Shown: positions 58,501-62,862 of the stretch, one piece after another | How the letters are laid out: each line of letters starts with the position of its first letter | Position numbering within the stretch: the first letter of the stretch is position 1 | Assembly: GCA_947476255.1 (NCBI GenBank) | Contig: CANJPY010000014.1 | Coordinates: 1 to 62,862, forward strand | Length of the DNA: 62,862 nt | DNA from: Chthoniobacteraceae bacterium | Lineage (GTDB): Bacteria; Verrucomicrobiota; Verrucomicrobiia; Chthoniobacterales; Chthoniobacteraceae | Reading direction: 5' to 3' | Program-made: the position numbers and the translations under genes | The notes under the pieces: model-generated | Seen by the model: only the letters and a program-made list of their open reading frames with translations | The model's database searches: none | What the model was told of the DNA's origin: nothing

Positions 58501-60206
58501 ATGAAAACCGGAGTTACGCGTACGACGTGCGCGGGCATGTGTTGCAGGAGAGCTTCACGCCGCAAGCGGGCTACACTGGTACGGCGGTGTACAAGTTTGA
58601 TAACGCCACGACGGGCGGGCTCGGGTTGCGCACGAACGTGACCCTGGGCAACGCTGCGAGCGGAAGCAACACGCAGACGTATTCCGGCGTTGGACAGCTG
58701 AGCCAGTTTAGCACGACGGGCAGTTTGGTAGGCGGACTGGGAACACCTGTGGCGCAGAGCTTTGACGCCACGGGCCAGGTGACTGTGCGCAAGGGATCGA
58801 CGGCGACGGACACGCTGACGTGGGACGCGCTGGGACGCTTGGTCGGAGTCAGCCGCCGCAACAGCGCCAACGGTGGCCTTAACTGGAGCGCGGTGTACGA
58901 CGGGTTGAATCGCCGTTTGCAAACGAGCCAGCAGGCTGTCACAAATGGGGCCCTTGTGGGAACAGCCATGACCCTGAAGTCTAGTTATGATCCGGAGGTA
59001 GAGTTCCTGGAGCTTGCGGTCACGTCGCCGACGGCGCGTTACTGGAAGGTGCACGGCCCTGATCTGAACGGGAAGTACGGCGGGTTGCAGGGAACGGGGG
59101 GGCTGGAGGCCGTGTACAACGCAGCCAGCGGAGTAACGACGAGCATCCTCAACGACACGTACGGGACTGTCGCGCTCACCGTGACCACCGCGAAAGGAAC
59201 GGCTTCATACGCGTTCAACCCGGTGACGGGGAGCGGCTACGGAACGGCGCCCGGCGGGTTGGCTGCCGTGCCGATGGACGGCGGGCGGGATTTGGGGAGC
59301 GTGATTGCATGGCGCGGTCACTACGTGGACGGCACGGGGTACTACTACATGGGGATGCGCTACTACGCGCCCGAGAGCGGGACGTTCCTGAGCGCGGACC
59401 CGCTGGGGCACGCGGCGTGTATGGACTTGTACTCGTACTGCAACGGGGACCCGGTTAACGGGCTGGATCCAGATGGACGGTTCGGGAAACAATCGTTGCA
59501 ATTAGGCTATGATGCATTGGTTGATCGAAATGGTACTCCGGGAGCTTACAATAACCTTGCTCGGTATGTAATTGGAGGCACGCCCTCGTTGATAGGGCTC
59601 GATCCTGCACCGCAAGATGTTTATTACTCTGGATCCGATATGCCAACGCAACTGCTCATAGGTTCAGATGATTTTACAAAGGGTCGCGATGCGTTGCCTC
59701 AAGTAATCACCGATTTAAATTCAGGAAAGGCAGATGGGACTTTCACTGTGAGTATGAAATACACGCCGTGGACACGTCCGGGCAAAGATATATTTGGTTT
59801 GGCTACAGGTGGGATAGTTGGCAGTAATCCAATTGTTGGATATACAGGATCTTGGGATGGTGTATGGAATGTTTCGGGGCAAAATGTCAATAGCACGACG
59901 GTGAATTTTTCGGGTGAAAATAAAACAGGTTTTGAATCAAATTTCCGTGTTCCTCCAATTGGCCAAAGATGGGGATACAATCCGAATAATCCAACACTGA
60001 TGCAGAATGTGCAAAGTGGAAACGTCTTTCAAAATCCGTTTAAGAGCTTCCAGTGGAATGGGTGGACTCAATTGCCAACAGTTACTCTACAGTCACCTAT
60101 TGTACCGTTCCGTAGTCTCGGTACTGACAATCCGTTTGGTATGAGTGGTGCGTTTCGAAATGTGACACAGCATTACGATTTTCAGCGCCCCGTTTCGAAC
60201 CCTTAA
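49545..60206 (+). CDS. Giant RCC1–transglutaminase-like–RHS/YD-repeat protein
   Basis: A 3,553-residue frame beginning at TTG 49545 (or GTG 49572). About residues 18–505 form ten RCC1 repeats (GTVWAWGYNRFGELGNG type). An FN3-like module (514–600) and an Ig-like one (602–685) follow. A transglutaminase-like domain has Cys1062 in SPAEQCALLVYLLRK and His1134/Asp1141 in WVHLFPWMKD. A DUF6531-type YD start (about 1811–1840, MPIRFKRNYDS) leads into YD/RHS repeats to ~3260. The RHS end MRYYAPESGTFLSADPLG (from 3271) and GLDPDGRFG (3306–3314) precede a 240-aa AT-richer tip. No signal peptide or other export signal is seen and the N-terminus is abrupt, so the gene may be 5'-truncated. RHS proteins with variable tips often carry toxins, but this tip is not recognised. 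Confidence 0.88.
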   Translation: MRAGVASKRVVRRFGKADGTVWTSGANARGQLGNNSNANSGVPVQVSGLTGVSAVSAGFYFSSALKSSGTVWTWGENTRQELGNGSSENSAVPVQVASVSTAVGVSSQGYHSLAALTNGGVYAWGSNFSGDFGTGGSATKVAPTAVPGMTAVNSVVGGRGFSYALKTDGTLWTWGNNTNGELGNGTQVSTSAPAQVSALTGVAQVAAGGFHGVAVKTDGTVWAWGYNRFGELGNGTQTSSTTPIQVWVDSVTAVAAGAAHTLALRSDGTVWGWGYSIDGELGTGIANVFYMTPTQVPGLTGIVAISAGDFHSLALKNDGTVWAFGLNSSAQLGIGNTTTSLVPVQVANLTGVSSISAGYYHNLAVRGTDGTAWAWGSNPNGELGNGTNVASAVPVQVSGLTRVTGVAAGAYHSLAVAGGTSYGWGANFLGAVGNGFNLENRSVPSPVVNSSAIPLTKLTAGEDHSLALSSSGALYSWGSNFTGQLGLGYNGATPSPVLSNFVAVALNQTPPSPTKLIVNYNGATQATLTWAQTGSVTQSFTIQQSADGGLTWTTLGTVAGNLNSYLVNGLPAGSNHMFRVIANGTYTSSAPTAAAVALVSLQVTGTPVAPAFLRLTATVSGAAGSIGGVQFFEGANWLGNSFSSPFVADIPFVTAGPHTYTVTVWNTAGVVIAQGSAVVTVTMPPDPLANFRFARGPARVVSDLGYQTYVLSVDKVKGVGLDPMGNNAAKFPLGLPWFECISAGSLYQVANTKPVTYPTVYQNPVAAYGAAGGGSPLYVNQAYRFAFGSGTEVDTVNYLDFRVSVYKKTQFTPGVTNVVPVKVYTLSLPRPSDTAGWNTFAKNGFVKTFDFTADGYPLVTKVEFIAGATFADALGKPLSAPFLLTHTAGNSNFCYRIDYAGNTQVNGASVPMNISVPSTSPTYGYGYTLDFNERAPWNSTFIDAPHFDGVAVPSEYAGKSINELLKVSNPVTYQFPVPSAAYTILDGSPELRMNPILDKFVNDLGANPIMLANYVLNQIQLTDALGYNDSGAVDEASINPGGVNRGALATFLEKQGSPAEQCALLVYLLRKANVPCGYVFPTHNTMQMLDSRMSKLLRMQLKGASNPYSMTTVPQLLNVNYPWVAAYINNQWVHLFPWMKDTSINEGYNVTDCLPSGYQTGLQWLQKYLNRDSSILSLSTEFDNPGKLYPLWLNQQLALKGLSTSDVGVTIVDRQNNYNSWSDFPQPWQVTPGSLAPSHLKDSLSAIPNIFDTIQCVVYSDRNGNGQWDSTEPLIDSGTLRSVDLHNRRMMVRTERTGVNAHKLTLSVEPMRPGTTVTEAFPPNGALINKQASSVPLNTMDDRLNFRVVYNRHRALGSGYTVPSGAYPFLEFGETTQIKAERPLRKGDTAVLCLNYGRVTQDMLNAQAQNFWTAQQAATATGITMDADVAAGTPLMLMGMTYYKQVSDFRTWLEPLQKQNSLSFFAYGFSKMSPQRNADGTLPNSGDINSIYPNVDMMFQWLATAYNGTLHPDSGLPGATTINDLLYLFTLEASAQEHTVINKFYNVTDTASTVHLLHAAQMASPTRPIIALTSKSYITAGTVKYAVNGVTQTLQTWAGPSMWASVTNVLSPASNTAADFALVYITPGPVVCANKTYQGMGAFVLNPGNSAAALISSNMLNVPLNGGYGMPPTPDLTFSQPIKIQLDTLYVDTTSGYTSLNVTPPTVSAPAIDNGSYNPVNESNRLTGIGNSTLSLDLSASGAYQINAALIGSTSTNVVTQVRDVDSNGSAGLTSYQGGNALQWVSDPVNSITGAFYINDTDLTIPGPMPIRFKRNYDSLNQANNEFGMGWKMGYFSYLSVAVNSAVIYAAEMDGSVIAYRLQSGSTTRWVPTAADNPNLSNQHGDSAGSVFNLFNNRIDVAGSGLSAVYTLTGADGSVRTFPVAKYPTPGANGITRQRPYLQKWVDANGNYLNFTFGGDNTQPDYGFLTRISASNGNFLQLNYDINGHIISANAGDGRRVSYSYDSYGDLCAVTRRDASVVNYVYSRKANAAPKVGFYSEHLIIKEIKPGGRLLVNTYDSQRRVTLQQASVGVNSALKTNATFVYSNMKNADGTLTGYTNVSDAFGKTSRYDYASSQLTKVTDPLSQTIQTVWYQPGDVSAGAYQRSLKQRIDKRGLSVLYKYDPKGNLFQTDTTGNITGSGSSTAVQTTVYNALNLPTRVNEANGNYKVFTYGNPSYPYLATAVQKFTPTGLVSETAYTYGAAGTTGTVPFANGVLLSVTQAAGSPDQSTVSYTYNNNGFPVSENHPTGTTDPSVWYTMTYNLRGQLVKKTDAAGQWTGFAYDDLGNPIWQERHDASGNLVAWNYKYYNANGEIEWTQGSRYNPCDYTMTRYDGAGRVKETLVWRSEADPYASGVQAAAGDAAIATTSNQYDLFGNLTQVIAPNGAVTTMTYDAIGQLLSASQKDTSGGTLSVKSYTYERGGKPASQTNALGGVTRLTYTSTGLPLTQANPDGTTQSWLYLVDGRLSKETYANGSSRTVTYDDANRTVTSTLRDSANSVLSTEIQNFDRRGNLIQKTDAEGYVSTTTYDALNRSKVLTGPPAVSNSSRQKVTRVYDAAGLWQLDINALGEQTLTTFDAEGRPLTVELKNSNGASVRSTAYQYSADHHSVTTVQGTTGMQSTTFTDLQGKPVITWNAAGWAAVSRYDVAGNLTSSTDELNRTTRYTYDALNRMVQQALPDGAATKFVYDAAGNLLQRQMPGALSWIATYDSASRKLTEKLVSDATTTRTWSYTYNTTGFGAGKLAKSTDPKGIVSTITYDAFGRQTQVASVDATAAASGLTRVFAYDKRSLLKQLDQTYQNAALSPATSVRRTYDGYGALVTEQVYVGGTLKDSWLESHDSAGRRIQLTEVNNPATPFTYKYQADGRLVETVFNNAFYDYSYTNDGQLNWRGTPLHTQNIVRDVMGRIANASQSVSGTTLLSEAITWRGDSTQSTNAISRVGGLYENRSYAYDVRGHVLQESFTPQAGYTGTAVYKFDNATTGGLGLRTNVTLGNAASGSNTQTYSGVGQLSQFSTTGSLVGGLGTPVAQSFDATGQVTVRKGSTATDTLTWDALGRLVGVSRRNSANGGLNWSAVYDGLNRRLQTSQQAVTNGALVGTAMTLKSSYDPEVEFLELAVTSPTARYWKVHGPDLNGKYGGLQGTGGLEAVYNAASGVTTSILNDTYGTVALTVTTAKGTASYAFNPVTGSGYGTAPGGLAAVPMDGGRDLGSVIAWRGHYVDGTGYYYMGMRYYAPESGTFLSADPLGHAACMDLYSYCNGDPVNGLDPDGRFGKQSLQLGYDALVDRNGTPGAYNNLARYVIGGTPSLIGLDPAPQDVYYSGSDMPTQLLIGSDDFTKGRDALPQVITDLNSGKADGTFTVSMKYTPWTRPGKDIFGLATGGIVGSNPIVGYTGSWDGVWNVSGQNVNSTTVNFSGENKTGFESNFRVPPIGQRWGYNPNNPTLMQNVQSGNVFQNPFKSFQWNGWTQLPTVTLQSPIVPFRSLGTDNPFGMSGAFRNVTQHYDFQRPVSNP
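49590..51060 (+). repeat. Ten RCC1-type repeats at the DNA and protein level
   Basis: About every 150 bp a unit encodes G(T/A)(V/L)(W/Y)xWGxNxxGxLGNG, with the highest similarity in the middle. Ten is not a multiple of the canonical seven blades, which agrees with loss of repeats at the 5' end or a second, partial propeller. Confidence 0.85.
59485..60203 (+). other. Variable C-terminal tip of the RHS protein
   Basis: Directly after GLDPDGRFG (residues 3306–3314) the base composition turns visibly richer in A/T and codon choice changes. The 240-residue tip (about 3314–3553) is rich in Gly, Asn, Ser and Pro, with segments such as GSWDGVWNVSGQNVNSTTVN and SFQWNGWTQLPTVTL. I recognise no nuclease, deaminase or pore motif. 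The boundary is where polymorphic RHS toxins exchange their toxic domains. Confidence 0.65.
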
Positions 60207-60267
60207 TAGAATTTAGGTAAAGGTTAATGGAGTAAGTTGGGGAGTGTTGGCACTAAACTGAATAAAT

Positions 60268-60729
60268 ATGAAAAACCCCTTCCGGCGAATGTTGTTTTTT
60301 ATGATGCCTGCGCTGGCAGGGTGCTCTGTCGAAAATTTACCATCTTCTCCCTCTGCGATAGTTGGTACATATATGGGACGTTATCGTGGGGGCGTCGAAA
60401 CTTTTGAAATTCGATCAGATGGAACGTTCTCTCAAACGCTCCAAATTGCAGGCGATGCAGTTTATGCAATAAGCGGAAAGTGGCGCTTTGAGAAAGAAAT
60501 AACAATTGAAAATAAGCTCGTTCAAGTTGATCGCGTCGACTTTGAACCATTCATGGTTCCGAGTGCTAGTGCGACTCCTAGAAGTAATGCTAATAGTAAA
60601 GTGCAAATTGGACATGGAAGTTGGGTGCGTGATCCAGTTCGCCTTGAATTTGGCGCTTGGCCGTACTTCGCCGTTAAGGTGCGAGGTGAAGGTGCCACAA
60701 TCAGCGAGGATGGCTTTAAGCAGCCATGA
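60268..60729 (+). CDS. Small lipoprotein after the RHS tip, possible cognate partner
   Basis: This 153-aa protein has a lipobox (MPALAGCSVE, Cys near residue 19) and a compact beta-rich body: VGTYMGRYRGGVETFEIRSD, AIVG-type start, GKWRFEKEITIE and VRDPVRLEFG. Its composition is AT-richer like the RHS tip, and the two are 61 bp apart in the same direction. By position it is a candidate immunity or processing partner acting outside the cytoplasm. No family is recognised, so this is inference only. Confidence 0.6.
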   Translation: MKNPFRRMLFFMMPALAGCSVENLPSSPSAIVGTYMGRYRGGVETFEIRSDGTFSQTLQIAGDAVYAISGKWRFEKEITIENKLVQVDRVDFEPFMVPSASATPRSNANSKVQIGHGSWVRDPVRLEFGAWPYFAVKVRGEGATISEDGFKQP

Positions 60730-60865
60730 GTGAAAACACGTCAATGAAGCCGGGTCGGTGGCGCTGTTGATGATTTATGATTTTCTGCGCATCTCCGCTA
60801 GATCAAAAAAGGGAAGGTTCTCTGAGGGCAAACTGCCCTTCTTCGATACGATCGACAGATACACG

Positions 60866-61886
60866 CCGGCGGGACGTTGTCTGTCAAATCCTACACCTAT
60901 GAGCCCGGTGGAAAACCAGCCTCCCAAACCAATGCGCTGGGGGGCGTCACACGCACGACATACACCTCCACAGGCCTGCCTTTGACCCAATCCAATCCGG
61001 ATGGCACGACGCAATCCTGGCTCTATCTTGTCGACGGACGTCTCTCCAAGGAAACCTACGCGAACGGATCCAGCCGGACGGTGACGTACGACGACGCCAA
61101 CCGCTCCGTCACCAGCACCCTGCGCGACAGCGCGAACAACGTGCTCTCCACAGAGCTCCAGAACTTCGATCGCCGTGGAAATGCGCTCCAGAAAACGGAC
61201 GCTGAAGGATACGTTTCCACCACGACCTACGACGCCCTCAACCGTTCCAAAGTCGTCACCGGCCCGCTCGCTGTAAGCAATTCCGGAGCGCAAAAAGTGA
61301 CCCGCGTTTATGATGCGGCAGGGCTCTGGCAGCTCGATATCAACGCGCTCGGGGAACAGACCCTCACGACCTTTGATGCCGAAGGGCGTCCGCTGACGGT
61401 CGAACTCAAGAACTCCAATGGCGCTTCCGTGCGCTCCACGGCGTACCAGTATTCCGCGGACCATCACTCCGTGACGACCGTGCAGGGAACCACCGGAATG
61501 CAGAGCACAACCTTCACGGATCTGCAGGGCAAACCTGTCATCACATGGAATGCCGCGGGCTGGGCTGCGGTGTCCCGCTACGACGTTGCCGGCAACCTGA
61601 CAAGCAGCACGGATGAACTCAACCGCACCACGCGCTACACGTACGACGCTCTGAACCGGCTGATCCAACAGGCGTTGCCCGATGGGGCGGCGACGAAGTT
61701 TGTCTACGATGCGGGTGGCAATCTTTTGCAACGCCAGATGCGGCAGGTCTCACCTGGATTGCGACCTACGACTCCGCCTCGCGCAAGCTCACGGAGAAGC
61801 TCGTCCAGGGCGCCACGACCACGCGGACGTGGAGTTACACCTACAACACGACAGGCTTTGGCGCTGGAAAACTGGCGAAATCCACC
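60866..61886 (+). pseudogene. Displaced RHS-core fragment, paralogous and frameshifted
   Basis: This ~1,020-bp segment matches 56890–57910 of the giant gene (its residues about 2449–2788). Blocks are alike in order, such as GGKPASQTNALGGV, NLTSSTDELNRTTRYTYDAL and GAATKFVYDA. One base is missing near 61744–61756 relative to the core, shifting the frame. It has neither the start nor the end of an RHS gene. It begins in the middle of the core and ends abruptly at AAATCCACC. It is a decayed remnant of a second RHS gene or a partial duplication, not an intact orphan tip. Confidence 0.85.
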
Positions 61887-62009
61887 GATTTATACGGAAG
61901 TAAATATCCGGCAATTACAGGAAGTGCATTGGAGGTGTCATCCCGCGTGGAAGCTGGAGTGAGATTAGCGCTTCTGGCTGCTATTGGGTTGCGAATGGCC
62001 GCGGCCAGG
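61887..62009 (+). other. Unique sequence between the RHS remnant and the toxin–antitoxin genes
   Basis: After the homology stops, a frame continues with GSKYPAITGSALEVSSRVEA and further until a stop past the start of the antitoxin gene. It has no visible start of its own, and it may be what remains of a fused tip or of another gene. Confidence 0.35.
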
Positions 62010-62027
62010 GTTATACTCTGGTATAAC
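62010..62027. promoter_or_regulatory. Palindromic operator and -10-like element of the toxin–antitoxin pair
   Basis: GTTATAC and GTATAAC flank TCTG, a perfect 7-bp inverted repeat 17 bp before the antitoxin start. TATACT inside resembles a -10 box. Such overlapping promoter palindromes are where MazE/AbrB-type antitoxins repress their own operon. Confidence 0.65.
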
Positions 62028-62044
62028 TTTTTCAAGAGTACCCT

Positions 62045-62302
62045 ATGCACACCACTAACCTGCGTAAAGTTGGCGGCTCGATCATGATGGCCGTTCCCCC
62101 TGCCATCCTCAATCTGTTGCACTTGCACGCCGGAGCAACGGTTGGGATGACCGTAGATCATGGCCGCTTGCTAGTGATGCCGACGCAGCGACCGAGCTAT
62201 AGTCTGGAGGAACTGCTGGCTCAATGCGACGCCTCAAGCGAGATGAGCGTGGAAGATCGTGAATGGTTGGAAAGTAAGCCTGTTGGTAACGAATTGCTGT
62301 AA
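62045..62302 (+). CDS. MazE/AbrB-type antitoxin
   Basis: This 85-aa protein has a SpoVT/AbrB-like N-terminal fold: TTNLRKVGGSIMMAVPPAIL, then LHLHAGATVGMTVDHGRL, as in MazE/ChpB-type antitoxins. The acidic C-terminal tail (SLEELLAQCDASSEMSVEDR) is the toxin-binding part. Its stop overlaps the toxin ATG by 1 nt (TAATG), so translation is coupled. It probably represses from the palindrome at 62010 together with the toxin. Confidence 0.88.
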   Translation: MHTTNLRKVGGSIMMAVPPAILNLLHLHAGATVGMTVDHGRLLVMPTQRPSYSLEELLAQCDASSEMSVEDREWLESKPVGNELL

Positions 62303-62634
62303 TGGAGCGCGGCGATATTTATCTGGTGTCGTTGGATCCAACTTCGGGCCATGAACAACAGGGGACGCGTCCCGTCTTGGTGGTGTCCCCGTTGAGCTTT
62401 AATAAACTGACGAAGACACCTATCGTACTACCGATTACGAGTGGCGGTAACTTCGCGCGCACTGCTGGTTTTGCAGTGTCGCTGGCGGGTGCAGGAACAA
62501 AGACCAATGGGGTTGTGCGATGTGACCAGCCTCGCGCCCTTGATTTGGGTTCCCGCAATGCCCGCAAGTTGGAACGGGTGCCAACGACAATTATCGACGA
62601 AGTATTAGCGAAGCTTACCCCGATCTTTGAGTGA
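62302..62634 (+). CDS. MazF/PemK-type endoribonuclease toxin
   Basis: This 110-aa protein starts MERGDIYLVSLDPTSGHEQQ and continues GTRPVLVVSPLSFNKL, the PemK/MazF signature. VLPITSGGNFARTAGFAVSL and GVVRCDQPRALDL follow. It would cleave mRNA at a specific short sequence when the labile antitoxin is lost. Its ChpB-like length and the close antitoxin overlap support an intact module. A hairpin terminator follows 12 bp after the stop. Confidence 0.9.
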   Translation: MERGDIYLVSLDPTSGHEQQGTRPVLVVSPLSFNKLTKTPIVLPITSGGNFARTAGFAVSLAGAGTKTNGVVRCDQPRALDLGSRNARKLERVPTTIIDEVLAKLTPIFE

Positions 62635-62646
62635 TAAGGGGAAGAT

Positions 62647-62680
62647 AAGCCGCCAAGGAGCCTTGGCGGCTTGTGTGTAT
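62647..62680 (+). terminator. Terminator after the toxin gene
   Basis: AAGCCGCCAAGG and CCTTGGCGGCTT (12 bp, two-base loop) lie 12 bp after the toxin stop. The following GTGTGTATTTT is a weak T-tract, so termination may be partial. Confidence 0.65.
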
Positions 62681-62862
62681 TTTAGGGGTCTGAGTAAAGT
62701 CGGCTGTTGTTGCCTAGCCCTACTTCGCGGACTCGTGGCGAAAAACGTCTATTTTCGGGCGGCTTGTTGATGTAAGTGCCTCATCTTCAGTTTGTGAAGT
62801 TTTAAAAGCACTTGTAGTGCCGACCTACCCCCTTGCGGCCCTTTTTCAGTCAGTGGTTTGAT
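62681..62862. other. Right end of the window, no gene seen
   Basis: These ~180 bp show no convincing reading frame or RNA. A gene may begin beyond the end. Confidence 0.4.

Noticed and set aside
60866..61886. Interpretation as a complete second RHS gene or orphan toxin tip
   Set aside because: It lacks the DUF6531 start, the conserved RHS end motif and a tip, and it has a frameshift. It is a fragment from the middle of the core.

Overview
The window reads as a stretch of chromosome from a member of the Verrucomicrobiota (PVC superphylum). The assignment is by inference from gene content. It carries a DUF1549/DUF1553–DUF1501–WD40 operon, DUF1080 and ThuA-like exported proteins, SMP-30, FG-GAP and CocE-type hydrolases, a Tat-exported beta-propeller protein, LpxI (so a lipid A outer membrane), FolE2, and a giant RCC1/YD-repeat protein. 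Most genes are GC-rich and closely packed. Many encoded proteins carry Sec, Tat or lipoprotein signals, which fits a polymer-degrading heterotroph with a large exported proteome.

Region by region. (1) 1–2480 looks accessory: a terminus resembling an IS21-type element, an unrecognised 290-aa ORF running into it, a divergent pair of small helix-turn-helix genes, and tRNA-Arg(ACG) whose 3' end faces this segment. (2) 2713–6054, minus strand: nadB–folE2–lpxI (NAD, folate, lipid A). (3) 6204–22383, mostly minus: secreted hydrolases, a TPR-methyltransferase, FG-GAP and SMP-30 proteins, a plus-strand epimerase and Lys/Glu-rich repeat protein, CocE, a Tat-exported propeller, the DUF1549–DUF1501–WD40 operon and a GDSL hydrolase. 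(4) 22561–29844: rpsT, leuB, pirin, an RlmI-like methyltransferase, an HtrA-like protease, bioD and glmM. (5) 30064–34069, plus: a cytochrome b562-like protein, a small protein plus EboB-like hydrolase, a penicillin-binding protein 2-like transpeptidase and folB. (6) 34113–41310: a catalytic/non-catalytic M16 peptidase pair, a possible NlpC-like lipoprotein, parA, ruvC–lipB and a ThuA-like protein. (7) 41741–44950: gap–pgk–tpiA. (8) 45168–49421, minus: an ion channel, a DUF1080 protein and a lemA–TPM–TPM operon. (9) 49545–62862: the accessory highlight. A 3,553-residue protein combines ten RCC1 repeats, FN3/Ig-like modules, a transglutaminase-like domain, a long YD/RHS core and a compositionally different C-terminal tip. 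A small lipoprotein gene (possible cognate partner) follows, then a ~1-kb paralogous, frameshifted fragment of the RHS core, then a MazE/MazF-type toxin–antitoxin pair behind a perfect palindrome.

The most unusual part is 49.5–62.7 kb. A polymorphic-toxin-like architecture carries unusual N-terminal modules, no visible export signal and an abrupt 5' end. Beside it lies a mosaic core fragment that records past recombination, and a toxin–antitoxin module sits at the edge. The 290-aa gene, the 184-aa regulator, the RHS tip, its neighbouring lipoprotein and the small protein before the EboB-like hydrolase could not be assigned a function from sequence.
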